From NCBI RefSeq assembly GCF_000423005.1, contig NZ_AUHD01000006.1, forward strand, positions 1-64,000: a stretch of DNA of 64,000 bases, given 5' to 3'. Under the pieces are notes generated by a model that saw only the letters and a program-made list of their open reading frames with translations, had not been told where the DNA came from and searched no databases. Shown here one piece after another: positions 42,559 through 50,934 of this stretch. Position 1 is the first letter of the stretch. Every line of letters starts with the position of its first letter. The translations under genes and the position numbers were made by a program. The DNA is from Gelidibacter mesophilus DSM 14095. Lineage in GTDB: Bacteria; Bacteroidota; Bacteroidia; Flavobacteriales; Flavobacteriaceae.

Positions 42559-42696
42559 GTGCATAAAGCTTATGAACTGAAATGTTATGGAACGCCTTTT
42601 AATTTTGTAAGTTATTATAATAAAACAGATTGGGATATGACAATTGTCATCTTTTTTACACTTCTCGTTATTTACATTTGGCGCTTAATTATTTAA
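42559..42696 (+). CDS. Possible 45-codon membrane peptide
   Basis: A GTG-started frame of 45 codons lies between the YraN-type gene and the 599-aa gene. It begins (V/M)HKAYELKCYGTPFNFVSYY and ends in one hydrophobic helix (MTIVIFFTLLVIYIWRLII). The helix also has its own ATG at codon 27, giving a 19-aa micro-peptide. The hydrophobic end is suggestive, but no homologue is known to me and the start codon is weak. Confidence 0.3.
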   Translation: MHKAYELKCYGTPFNFVSYYNKTDWDMTIVIFFTLLVIYIWRLII

Positions 42697-42708
42697 GAAT
42701 AAGCCATT

Positions 42709-44508
42709 ATGATAGCCATTAAACAAGCGCATAGTTTTCATATTCCTGTTATGGGTTTAGCCTTCACTGTAGATAGTCCCATTCGAGTGGCCCAATATGG
42801 TATTTCGTCTGTCATATCTATAATAGATGATGACCTTTTGGAGAAAATGAATGCATTCTATAGTCAAAAATTTAGTCTGCCTTACCAGGAAATTTCAAAA
42901 AAGGCCGAAGATTATCGCGCCAAACGTATAACTTCATATTTGAATTTAGTTGATACTATTGTTAAAGATAAGTTTGGAAAATTTAAAGAGGAATTATCAG
43001 AAAGTAAATCAGCATTAGAGAATTTTATCGGTATGCTTCCCAATAAATCTAGCATCAAGGAAGGGCTTTCAAAAATGTTGGAAGAGGGCATGCTCATTAA
43101 GGAAACCATAAAAGATTATATGGATACCCATATGTCTGCTGGAGAAATTGATGTCAATATCATGACCAAGATTGACAAAGACAATTTTAAAGGATCGGAG
43201 CAGCTTCCAATAGAATTTAACGATGCCCATGCGTCGCTTCGTGGATTTGCCAATAGCAATTTGGAATCTTCAGTTGTGCTTTCCGCAGGAATGAATCCAA
43301 GATTATATAGCTATTTTGAAAGTTTCAAAGATTTTTTTCCAGATGCCCATGGAAATCTGAAAAAGAAAGTAATTTTAAAAGTGAGCGATTTTCGTTCTGC
43401 TATTATTCAAGGAAAATTTTTGGCCAAGAAAGGACTTTGGGTTTCAGAATACCGGGTTGAATCTGGATTAAATTGTGGTGGCCACGCCTTTGCAACCGAA
43501 GGATTTTTGTTAGGTCCAATTTTAGAGGAGTTCAAAACCAAAAAAGGAGAGTTGCTGCGTGATACACAGGCCATTTTTATGAAAGCCTTAGCGGATAAGC
43601 AACAGGTTGTTCCTAAAAACTCCTTGGACATTAAAATCACCGTTCAAGGTGGTGTTGGAACTGCCGCGGAACATGATTTTTTAATTGATAGATATAAGGT
43701 AGATTCTGTAGGTTGGGGCAGTCCTTTTTTATTGGTTCCGGAAGCGACATCGGTAGATAATGCAACTAGAAAACTTCTTGCAGCAGCTAAGGAAAGTGAT
43801 TTGTATTTAAGTGATATTTCGCCCTTAGGCGTACCTTTTAATACGCTTAGAGGGACCTCTAATGAGTTTTATAAACAAAGCCGTATTGCTAATAATAAGG
43901 CGGGAAGTTCTTGTCCGAAAAAGTTTTTGGCATTAAGTAAGGAGTTTGGCCCGGAAGGAATTTGTACGGCATCAAAAAAATATCAAGATGTGAAATTGTC
44001 AGAACTTGAGGTGAATAAGGAGGCTATGGGGTCTTCACACTATGAACTTGCTAAAAGCAAGATTACTGAAAAAGCCTGTTTATGTGTTGGTCTGGCCAAT
44101 GCCTCCTATCTAGAAAACGATATGCCATTAAAAGGGCAACAGCAGGGCGTTGTGATTTGTCCAGGACCAAATTTAGCGTACTTTAATAAAGAAGTCTCAT
44201 TGTCTCAAATGATACAACATATTTATGGAGGTACCTCAGTGCTTACAGAAGCGAATCGACCAAATATGTTTGTAAAGGAATTGAAGATGTATGTGGATTA
44301 TCTAAAAAATGACATTGCGAATTTTACCGATGCATTATCTGCTAAAAACATTAAAAAATGGACCGCTTTTAAAAGTAATTTACTGGAAGGTATCGCTTAT
44401 TATCAAAATCTGTTTGAAGAAACGTTTAATCTCAACAATACTCAGATTCAATCTGATATAATTCGGTATAAAAACGAAATAGATACTATAGAAATTCCTG
44501 TTTTATAA
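42709..44508 (+). CDS. Conserved-looking 599-aa protein of unknown function, nitronate-monooxygenase-like features
   Basis: There is no signal peptide or membrane helix, so the protein is cytoplasmic. The beginning IPVMGLAFTVDSPIRVAQYG recalls the first strand and loop of FMN-binding nitronate monooxygenases. GLNCGGHAFATEGFLLGP, TVQGGVGTAAEHDFLI and VGWGSPFLLVPEAT are Gly-rich turn segments that fit a TIM-barrel FMN/phosphate site. A coiled or helical insert (about 45-165) and a C-terminal helical tail (about 500-595) are extra. Cysteines cluster in SSCPKKF, GICTASKKY and ACLCVGLANAS, so a metal or Fe-S site is possible. I do not recognise a characterised homologue; oxidoreductase activity is inference from motifs only. 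The gene is intact and codon use matches its neighbours. Confidence 0.6.
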   Translation: MIAIKQAHSFHIPVMGLAFTVDSPIRVAQYGISSVISIIDDDLLEKMNAFYSQKFSLPYQEISKKAEDYRAKRITSYLNLVDTIVKDKFGKFKEELSESKSALENFIGMLPNKSSIKEGLSKMLEEGMLIKETIKDYMDTHMSAGEIDVNIMTKIDKDNFKGSEQLPIEFNDAHASLRGFANSNLESSVVLSAGMNPRLYSYFESFKDFFPDAHGNLKKKVILKVSDFRSAIIQGKFLAKKGLWVSEYRVESGLNCGGHAFATEGFLLGPILEEFKTKKGELLRDTQAIFMKALADKQQVVPKNSLDIKITVQGGVGTAAEHDFLIDRYKVDSVGWGSPFLLVPEATSVDNATRKLLAAAKESDLYLSDISPLGVPFNTLRGTSNEFYKQSRIANNKAGSSCPKKFLALSKEFGPEGICTASKKYQDVKLSELEVNKEAMGSSHYELAKSKITEKACLCVGLANASYLENDMPLKGQQQGVVICPGPNLAYFNKEVSLSQMIQHIYGGTSVLTEANRPNMFVKELKMYVDYLKNDIANFTDALSAKNIKKWTAFKSNLLEGIAYYQNLFEETFNLNNTQIQSDIIRYKNEIDTIEIPVL

Positions 44509-44511
44509 ATC

Positions 44512-44620
44512 AAAAAAGGAGAATTAATTTTATTTTTTTGATGAAACGAATATAGATGTCAAACTAACTTCTCCTATTTTTTAAGGAGGAGTGGATTCTG
44601 CTCTCGGAGAAAAGCAGAAG
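44512..44620. repeat. Structured intergenic element with nested hairpins
   Basis: AGGAGAA (44517-44523) can pair with TTCTCCT (44569-44575, followed by ATTTTTT), giving a plausible terminator for the 599-aa gene. CTCC/GGAG (44571-44588) is an alternative partner, and TTCTGCT (44596-44602) pairs perfectly with AGCAGAA (44613-44619). The competing pairings and the wording suggest a dispersed flavobacterial repeat, which I could not verify. Confidence 0.45.
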
Positions 44621-44684
44621 ACGAAGTGGTTTTTGAGATTGAAGAACCTCTCAGATTTTAAAAAAACATGACAGTTTTTCTTGG

Positions 44685-45263
44685 TTAACGATAAAAGTTC
44701 ATTTCGTCCACATATTCCCAAACGTGCTCAGGCAGCATGGGTCTCACGTTTTTACCTTCTTTGATTGATTTTCTAATAAATGTAGAGGACAATTCCATTA
44801 TAGGAGCGGAGACCTGATGAATTTTTGGATGCTGCTCAAATTGGGTTTCAACTTGACCTTCTGAAAGCCTTGGATACACATAAATATGATGGTTGGCCAA
44901 GATCAATTCGTAGTTCTTCCATTTGTGGAGGCTTTTCAGATTGTCCTCTCCCATAATCAAGGCAAACTCATGCATGGGATATTTCTCTTTTAAATAGGTA
45001 AGTGTGTTGATGGTGTAATTGGGTTGTGACATCCCAAATTCAATATCGTTAGGTCGCAATTTTGGATAATCGGCAGTAGCCCGGTACACCATCTCAAAAC
45101 GATCATGATTATCAAGCATGGATGCTTTTACTTTAAAAGGACTTTGGGGGGTGACGACAAACCATATTTGATCAAGAGCGCTATGTTCTGCCATATGGTT
45201 GGCAATGATTAAATGACCCACATGAATGGGATTGAAGGTGCCAAAGTAGAGTCCGATTTTCAT
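44685..45263 (-). CDS. nadD: Nicotinate-nucleotide adenylyltransferase
   Basis: The 192-aa protein is the NadD nucleotidyltransferase of NAD+ synthesis, joining nicotinate mononucleotide and ATP. It has GTFNPIHVGHL for the nucleotide-binding GxFxPxHxGH motif and SSTFIRKSI as the ISSTxxR motif; the family segments PQSPFKVK and FALIMGEDNL are also present. Length is normal. It is the last gene of a yicC-gmk-nadD set (gaps of 68 and 80 nt), an order common in this phylum. Confidence 0.95.
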   Translation of the reverse strand: MKIGLYFGTFNPIHVGHLIIANHMAEHSALDQIWFVVTPQSPFKVKASMLDNHDRFEMVYRATADYPKLRPNDIEFGMSQPNYTINTLTYLKEKYPMHEFALIMGEDNLKSLHKWKNYELILANHHIYVYPRLSEGQVETQFEQHPKIHQVSAPIMELSSTFIRKSIKEGKNVRPMLPEHVWEYVDEMNFYR

Positions 45264-45343
45264 CTGTATATAGGTGTTGTATTGCTCAGATGCAATGCCT
45301 AAATTATCGTATTAATTGGGATGGGTGTTTGAGAAATAACTTC

Positions 45344-45949
45344 TCATAATTCTTCCGGTATTTTTATAAAATCAGAGACCAGTTTGTAGGACTCCGCAAG
45401 CGCATTCTCGAGATCATCATTAACGACAATCACATCAAATAAAGGTGCAGTTGCCAATTCAGCAGAAGCTTTTGCAATCCGCATATTAATTTTGTCATTG
45501 CTTTCTGTCTGACGCTTTTTTAAACGAATCTTAAGCTCGTCAATACTTGGCGGTTTAACAAAAATGGCGATGGTTTGGTCAGGGAATTTTCGTTTGATAC
45601 GTAAGCCTCCAGAAACATCAATATCAAAGATGACGTTTTTTCCTTTGGCCCAGATACGCTTCACCTCGGTTTTCAGTGTGCCGTAAAAGTTGTCTCGGTA
45701 AACTTCTTCCCATTCTAAAAATTCGTCATTTTTAATGCGGTTTTTAAAAGCTTGTGCATCTAGAAAATAATAATCTTTACCATCGGTTTCATTGCTTCTC
45801 TTCTCTCTTGAAGTCGCTGAAATTGAAAACTCTAAATTAAGTTCTTCTTGTTTCAATAAATGTCTCACAAGCGTTGTTTTTCCTGAGCCAGATGGCGCTG
45901 AGAAAACGATAAGTTTACCCTTGTTGGTGATGTCGTCAATTTTTGTCAC
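45344..45949 (-). CDS. gmk: Guanylate kinase
   Basis: The 201-aa enzyme phosphorylates GMP to GDP with ATP. It shows the P-loop FSAPSGSGKTTLVRHLL, the GMP-binding TSREKRSNETDGKDYYFL (in part), and IDVSGGLRIKRKFP with IFVKPPSIDELKIRL. Length matches the family. It is the middle gene of yicC-gmk-nadD. Confidence 0.96.
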   Translation of the reverse strand: MTKIDDITNKGKLIVFSAPSGSGKTTLVRHLLKQEELNLEFSISATSREKRSNETDGKDYYFLDAQAFKNRIKNDEFLEWEEVYRDNFYGTLKTEVKRIWAKGKNVIFDIDVSGGLRIKRKFPDQTIAIFVKPPSIDELKIRLKKRQTESNDKINMRIAKASAELATAPLFDVIVVNDDLENALAESYKLVSDFIKIPEEL

Positions 45950-46017
45950 AAATTATATGTTTTATTACAAACCTGTCTGTTGACAGAGATGTCTACTGTT
46001 TTTTTACTTAATACCCA

Positions 46018-46875
46018 CTACAGAACGTTCAATAACTGCTCTTTAATTTTTTCCAATTCATCCTTCATTTGAACGACCAATTTTTGCATCGGGGCGTAAT
46101 TGCTTTTTGAGCCTATGGTATTGATCTCCCGGCCCATTTCCTGAGAAATAAAACCTAATTTTTTTCCGTTGGAATCATCGCTTTCAAGCGCTTTTATAAA
46201 ATAGTCCAAATGGTTTCTTAGGCGAACCTTTTCTTCAGTGATGTCAAATTTTTCGATATAAAAAACCAGTTCCTGTTCAAAACGGTTCTCATCTACTTTC
46301 TCTTTCAACTCAGCCACACCCTTATTCAAACGTTCTCTGACGCCATCAATACGCTCAGGATCCATTGCAATAACGGCATCTAAAAGCTCTGAAATATTTT
46401 TAACCCGATCAAAAAACTCCGTTTCCAGGACTTTACCTTCGTCCAAACGATATTCTTGGATTTTAGTTATGGCCGTGTTGATCTCTGCAGCAATTTCACT
46501 CCATTCATCCTCATCCATTTCGTCACGTTCAGTAGTTACTGCATCCGGTAAACGAATGGCCATTTTGAGCAGTTCTGTTTCGTCACCGTCCACAACATCC
46601 TTCAATTGCTTGATATATTGTTTAACGACCGTTTTATTGATTTGTGTTGAGGTTTCCTCACCAGTAATTTCCATGTATAACGAAAAATCCACTTTGCCAC
46701 GTTCTAACTTTGAAGCGATCAATTTACGAATGTCAAGCTCCTTTTCTCTGTATAATGAAGGCATTCTTGTATTTAGATCGAGGTTTTTACTGTTAAGAGA
46801 CTTGATCTCTATGGATATTTTTTTGGTAGGAAGCTGTATGACAGATTTTCCGTACCCAGTCATGGATTGTATCAT
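46018..46875 (-). CDS. yicC: YicC-family protein
   Basis: The 285-aa protein starts MIQSMTGYGKSVIQLPTKKI and includes VEIKSLNSKNLDLNTRMPSL (here IEIKSLNSKN), the middle helical region and the closing REINTIGSKSNYAPMQKLVV (in part), all standard for YicC. Members have been reported as endoribonucleases that help degrade small RNAs in E. coli. Here it leads the gmk-nadD set. A minus-strand TACCTTTG (46897-46904) 22 nt upstream fits a -7 element. Confidence 0.92.
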   Translation of the reverse strand: MIQSMTGYGKSVIQLPTKKISIEIKSLNSKNLDLNTRMPSLYREKELDIRKLIASKLERGKVDFSLYMEITGEETSTQINKTVVKQYIKQLKDVVDGDETELLKMAIRLPDAVTTERDEMDEDEWSEIAAEINTAITKIQEYRLDEGKVLETEFFDRVKNISELLDAVIAMDPERIDGVRERLNKGVAELKEKVDENRFEQELVFYIEKFDITEEKVRLRNHLDYFIKALESDDSNGKKLGFISQEMGREINTIGSKSNYAPMQKLVVQMKDELEKIKEQLLNVL

Positions 46876-46946
46876 GTACTTAATTTAAAAGTTGCACAAA
46901 GGTAATGAAAATCATCAGTTTTAACCGGCTAATTAAGTTCGTGTAA

Positions 46947-46980
46947 TTGTGCCTAAGGCATATAAAAATTTCTAAATTTG
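46947..46980 (+). promoter_or_regulatory. Candidate promoter of the thioesterase gene
   Basis: TTG (46947-46949), then 23 nt, then TAAATTTG (46973-46980), matching the TAnnTTTG consensus. Spacing is long and the start codon lies 110 nt downstream, so this is only a fair candidate. Confidence 0.35.
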
Positions 46981-47090
46981 CATTCTTTATATTACCAGTC
47001 AAAAGATTTACGGCTTTTTGAATTATTGACATTTTAAATTTATAGTGAAAGGTCTAGTGTTTACGGTTTAATATCTCTAATCTTAAAATT

Positions 47091-47567
47091 ATGTATCTAA
47101 AAAATTTTGAAATACGATGGAGTGATGTCGATGCCAACAGGCATTTGGCAAATTCTGCCTATGTTAATTTTATGAGCCATACACGTGTGGCATTTTTTGA
47201 AGAACATGGGTTTTCTTTGTCCAATCTTGTAAAATATCAAATCAGTCCAGTGGTTTTTTATGAGCATATCTTTTATTTCAAAGAAGCCTTTCTGGGGACG
47301 CCGTTACGTGTTGGTCTTGAAGTGACTGGTTTGAGTGAAGATGGGATGTTTTTTAGGATAGAACATAATATCTACAATCATAAGGGCGAAAATTTAGCAA
47401 ATTGTGAACTGTTGGGCGCTTGGATCAATTTAAAATCTCGGGAATTAACGGGATTGCCATCAGAGTTTTTAGAGGAAATGGATTCATTTCCAAAATCAAA
47501 GGATTTTAAAATTTTGACCAAAGAGGACACCCGTAAATTTGGAAAGAAACCAGTGAACTTAAGTTAG
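47091..47567 (+). CDS. Acyl-CoA thioesterase, 4HBT hot-dog fold
   Basis: The 158-aa protein has the 4-hydroxybenzoyl-CoA thioesterase pattern: IRWSDVDANRHLANSAYVNFM (catalytic Asp and the following helix; in part RWSDVDANRHLANS), HTRVAFFEEHGF and FFRIEHNIYNHKGENLANCE (in part). It should hydrolyse an acyl-CoA; the acyl group is unknown. Its 3' end overlaps the convergent transporter gene by 9 nt. Confidence 0.88.
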   Translation: MYLKNFEIRWSDVDANRHLANSAYVNFMSHTRVAFFEEHGFSLSNLVKYQISPVVFYEHIFYFKEAFLGTPLRVGLEVTGLSEDGMFFRIEHNIYNHKGENLANCELLGAWINLKSRELTGLPSEFLEEMDSFPKSKDFKILTKEDTRKFGKKPVNLS

Positions 47568-48404
47568 AATTTTCGGTTTTTTGGTGACCAAATAAATACC
47601 TAAAAATATCAACGAGGCGGCAATGACTTTTACCGAAGTTAAATTGTCACTTCCCATGATTATTGCAAATATCCCCGCAATTACTGGCTGGATATAAATA
47701 AAGATGCTTACCGTAGAAGCTTTTAGGTGCACTAATGCTATTGGATTCAACAAATTTGCTATATACGTGGCACCAATAACAATAAAGGCTATGGCAAAAT
47801 ATACGTAAGGGTTAAAACTTGATAATTCAATTTCCATAAGTTCAGAATAACCGAAGGGGATGACCATAATGAAAGCGAATAGAAACATCCATTTAAGAAA
47901 CGTAAACGGATGGTATTTGGCGGTCAATTTTTTCACCAAAATAATGTAAATCGCAAAAGAAGTGGCGTTAATAAATATTAGAGTATTCCCTAAAAGAACG
48001 TTGTCTTCAGTGCGTAAGGATTTACCATAAATTGTCAGAATAATTGCTCCCGCAAAGCCAAAAAGCACACCCAGAATCTTCATCGATGTGAGTTTTTCAT
48101 TTAGAAAAATGGCAGACATGATTAACACCAATATGGGTGAGATGGTAGAAATTACTGAGGCATGAATGGGTGTGGTATGCTCCAATCCTTTAAAAAACAT
48201 TAGCATATTAATGGCAATGCCAAAAAGTGCGGCTATAAAAAAATGAATATAATCACGCTTGTCAATTTTTTCTTTTGGACCCATAAAGCTAAATAGCCAA
48301 AATAGCAAGGTCGCACCGCCAACTCTCAGAATGATAAATGCAAATGGTTTAACAAAACCGCCCGCCATAACATCTTTTGCTAACGTATAATTAAATCCAT
48401 ACAT
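47559..48404 (-). CDS. EamA/DMT-family transporter, first helix broken by a TAA
   Basis: The visible frame (281 aa) starts MYGFNYTLAKDVMAGGF and has about nine hydrophobic helices in two EamA repeats (SVISTISPILVLIMSAIFLNEKL and VSIFIYIQPVIAGIFAIIMG, in part). It therefore begins in the middle of TM1. In the same frame, upstream, the codons MRARNLAFLAAFVV-stop-L lead straight into it. That is the expected first half of TM1 of flavobacterial EamA proteins, with TAA (48408-48410) where a sense codon should be. The restored gene would start at 48452, overlapping the ArsC-like gene's end, and encode 297 aa. The gene is either a recent pseudogene or restarts at the ATG directly after the stop, giving a short TM1. 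Substrate unknown. Confidence 0.78.
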   Translation of the reverse strand: MYGFNYTLAKDVMAGGFVKPFAFIILRVGGATLLFWLFSFMGPKEKIDKRDYIHFFIAALFGIAINMLMFFKGLEHTTPIHASVISTISPILVLIMSAIFLNEKLTSMKILGVLFGFAGAIILTIYGKSLRTEDNVLLGNTLIFINATSFAIYIILVKKLTAKYHPFTFLKWMFLFAFIMVIPFGYSELMEIELSSFNPYVYFAIAFIVIGATYIANLLNPIALVHLKASTVSIFIYIQPVIAGIFAIIMGSDNLTSVKVIAASLIFLGIYLVTKKPKILT

Positions 48405-48441
48405 TAATTACACAACAAATGCGGCGAGGAATGCGAGATTT

Positions 48442-48798
48442 CTAGCTCTCATGAATTGCCTTTTTAGCGGCTTCTACGGTTTTGGGACTGTTGCCGATAA
48501 AAATTTGATCGTTGTAAACTATAACTGGTCGGCTTAAAAATGTATAATGTTCAAGGATATAATTTTTATAATCCTTTTCTGTGAGCTGTTTGTCCTTAAG
48601 TCCCAATTGCTTGTAACGCTGTGCACGTTTGCTGAACAAGGCTTCATAAGTGCCTGCCAATTGGCGAAGGTGTTCTAATTGCGCTTCGGTGATTGCCTCA
48701 CTCTTAATGTCTTGATAGATGAAGTCAGAGGGTAGCTCAAGGGTCTTTATGATTTTTGCACAGGTGCTACACGTTTTTAAATGATAAATTTTTTTCAA
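48442..48798 (-). CDS. ArsC/Spx-like thioredoxin-fold protein
   Basis: The 118-aa protein has an N-terminal CxxC (LKTCSTCAKIIKTLE) and the family segments DFIYQDIKSEAITEAQL (in part) and RPVIVYNDQIFIGNSPKTV (in part), with LEHYTFLSRPV at the Arg-Pro junction. These fit the ArsC/Spx group, with the second Cys retained. No arsR or arsB gene is nearby, so arsenate reduction is uncertain; many such proteins in Bacteroidota are uncharacterised. Its stop codon overlaps the ancestral start of the transporter gene. Confidence 0.8.
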   Translation of the reverse strand: MKKIYHLKTCSTCAKIIKTLELPSDFIYQDIKSEAITEAQLEHLRQLAGTYEALFSKRAQRYKQLGLKDKQLTEKDYKNYILEHYTFLSRPVIVYNDQIFIGNSPKTVEAAKKAIHES

Positions 48799-48897
48799 AA
48801 TAATTGAGTTATGTTATTTAGACCAAGAAGTATCAGTTAATAACGCCTCCTTGATAATTATAAATAGTACGAATGTTTTCTCTAATAAAAGTCCAAT

Positions 48898-49623
48898 CTA
48901 AGGTTTCACTTTCAACTGACTATTAATCTGATCATAAGGTAAAACAATCTTGGTGTTGCCTTGGGCGTATGATGCAATTTCGTAATTATTATAAAGCATT
49001 ACTAAGCCATTTTGTGTGAATCCGATATTAGATGGTAATTGAAAATCTTCCCCAAAGAAAAAATCCTCCATACTCTCATCATTATCTTTTGGTTTTGTTT
49101 GCTCCTTAAAAGCCTTTTCGGCTACTTTTTTAAATTCCGCTAGGTCGCTGATGATGTCATTTTGGGCTAAAAGTACGCCGTTTTTCGGATTGAAGTTTAA
49201 ATAGGTAACGCGGCTATTGCCATGTGCTCCTCCAGTATCAATATAGGACTGTAGACTTATTGTGATTACTTCAGGAGATTCAAATAGAATCTTGCCATCT
49301 ACTTTTGCTTCCCATTTTTGAGCGGAATCTTGAAAATCCTTTTTGAAGGTTTTGTACTCCTTATCAAATTGTGAAACAGCCTGAGAAAGTGAGACCTCGT
49401 TTTCTGGTGTTTCGGCCATGTTCATTTCATTGGCAATGACGTGCTCAAGTTGTTGGTTTATTTTTTCTGCCACTGCCTTCGTACCGATGGCTTTAGGATA
49501 GTTTATAACGATTACTGCATCTGATGATTTTTCGATATGTTGTGTTTCAAATTGTAATTTGACGTCTTCGTTACAGGCTAACAAGACCAATGCGGTTATT
49601 AAAGCCAAGCTTATTTTCTTCAA
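48898..49623 (-). CDS. DUF3298/DUF4163 (RsiV-like) lipoprotein
   Basis: The 241-aa protein has a lipoprotein signal (LALITALVLLACNED). A DUF4163-type N-terminal domain (about 25-145) is followed by a DUF3298 domain carrying SYIDTGGAHGNSRVTYLNF and FTQNGLVMLYNNYEIASYAQG (in part). The two domains occur together in RsiV-like anti-sigma factors and peptidoglycan deacetylases; here there is no cytoplasmic or catalytic partner domain, so a ligand-binding envelope role is only inferred. It stands alone between two genes. Confidence 0.85.
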   Translation of the reverse strand: MKKISLALITALVLLACNEDVKLQFETQHIEKSSDAVIVINYPKAIGTKAVAEKINQQLEHVIANEMNMAETPENEVSLSQAVSQFDKEYKTFKKDFQDSAQKWEAKVDGKILFESPEVITISLQSYIDTGGAHGNSRVTYLNFNPKNGVLLAQNDIISDLAEFKKVAEKAFKEQTKPKDNDESMEDFFFGEDFQLPSNIGFTQNGLVMLYNNYEIASYAQGNTKIVLPYDQINSQLKVKP

Positions 49624-49668
49624 GTTTTCTGAGATTTATTAAACAATCATTAAAGGTATTACATCCTT

Positions 49669-49698
49669 TTGTAACCAACCAATTAAAGGTTAAATTTG
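49669..49698 (+). promoter_or_regulatory. Promoter of the cystathionine gamma-synthase gene
   Basis: TTTTG with TTG at 49669-49671, a 19-nt spacer, then TAAATTTG (49691-49698) matches the Bacteroidota housekeeping consensus TTTG-N19-TAnnTTTG exactly. The ATG is 22 nt downstream, so the leader is very short. Confidence 0.75.
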
Positions 49699-49719
49699 TT
49701 GTGAACAAAATTAGAGTCT

Positions 49720-50859
49720 ATGAAATTCAATACCAAAACCATTCATGGCAATCAAGAACATGATAAAGCTTATGGATCTGTAATGCCGCCCATATATCAG
49801 ACTACAACCTATGCGCAAACTACTCCTGGCGGTCATAAAGGTTATGAATACTCAAGAAGTGGTAATCCAACACGGACGGCTCTGGAGAATTCATTCGCCA
49901 GTATTGAAAATGGAACTTACGGATTGGCTTTTGGATCGGGGATGGCTGCAATTGATGCGGTAATGAAACTTTTGAAGCCGGGTGACGAAGTGATTTCAAC
50001 CAATGATCTTTATGGCGGTTCTTATAGATTGTTCACCAAAATTTTTCAAGACTTCGGAGTTAAATTTCATTTTGTTGGCATGGAGAATCCTGCCCACATT
50101 GAATCTTATCTTAATAAAAGCACGAAATTGATTTGGGTAGAGACACCGTCTAATCCAATGATGAATATTATTGATATTAAAGCCGTTTCAGTTATTGCTA
50201 AAAAACACAACATTTTATTTGCTGTTGATAACACCTTTGCTACGCCGTATTTGCAACAACCTTTAGATTTAGGTGCTGATATAGTGATGCATTCTGCCAC
50301 AAAATATCTGGGCGGCCATAGTGATGTCGTGATGGGAGGGTTGGTCGTTAAGGCTAAGGACCTGGCAGATAAATTATATTTTATCCAGAATGCAAGTGGT
50401 GCTGTTTGTGGTCCTCAAGATAGCTTTTTGGTGCTGCGGGGCATCAAAACCTTACACATTAGGATGCAACGGCATTGTGAAAATGGAAAAGCAGTTGCCG
50501 AATACTTGAATCAGCATCCAAAAATTGAAAAAGTCTATTGGCCAGGCTTTGAAAATCATCCTAACCATGATATTGCAAAATCGCAAATGAAGGATTTTGG
50601 AGGAATGGTATCGTTTACTACTAAAGGCAATAATTATGAAGAGGCCATTAGCATTATTGAAAAATTGAAAATCTTTACCTTGGCAGAATCCCTGGGCGGT
50701 GTGGAATCTCTTGCAGGGCATCCGGCAAGTATGACGCATGCAAGTATCCCAAAAGACGAGCGCGAAAAAACCGGGGTCGTAGACTCCTTAATACGATTGA
50801 GTGTTGGGATTGAGGATGAAGAAGATCTGATTGCCGATTTGAAACAAGCAATAGGATAA
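49720..50859 (+). CDS. metB: Cystathionine gamma-synthase (Cys/Met PLP enzyme)
   Basis: The 379-aa enzyme belongs to the Cys/Met-metabolism PLP family. It shows QTTTYAQTTPG, YEYSRSGNPTRTALE, FGSGMAAIDAV, ETPSNPMMNIIDI and the PLP-binding Lys in HSATKYLGGHSDVVMGG. Family members of this type join activated homoserine and cysteine, or cleave cystathionine; the two directions cannot be told apart with certainty from sequence, so metB is the likeliest label. It has its own promoter and terminator, so it is monocistronic. Confidence 0.88.
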   Translation: MKFNTKTIHGNQEHDKAYGSVMPPIYQTTTYAQTTPGGHKGYEYSRSGNPTRTALENSFASIENGTYGLAFGSGMAAIDAVMKLLKPGDEVISTNDLYGGSYRLFTKIFQDFGVKFHFVGMENPAHIESYLNKSTKLIWVETPSNPMMNIIDIKAVSVIAKKHNILFAVDNTFATPYLQQPLDLGADIVMHSATKYLGGHSDVVMGGLVVKAKDLADKLYFIQNASGAVCGPQDSFLVLRGIKTLHIRMQRHCENGKAVAEYLNQHPKIEKVYWPGFENHPNHDIAKSQMKDFGGMVSFTTKGNNYEEAISIIEKLKIFTLAESLGGVESLAGHPASMTHASIPKDEREKTGVVDSLIRLSVGIEDEEDLIADLKQAIG

Positions 50860-50881
50860 GCAGACTGCGAGAATATACTAT

Positions 50882-50914
50882 AAAAAAGACCGAAATTTAG
50901 TTTCGGTCTTTTTT
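50882..50914. terminator. Bidirectional terminator between metB and the outer-membrane protein gene
   Basis: AAAAAAGACCGAAA (50882-50895) and TTTCGGTCTTTTTT (50901-50914) form a perfect 14-bp stem with a 5-nt loop. The A and T runs on both flanks allow termination of both convergent genes. Confidence 0.9.
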
Positions 50915-50934
50915 GTTTATTGAATTGTCAAGCC

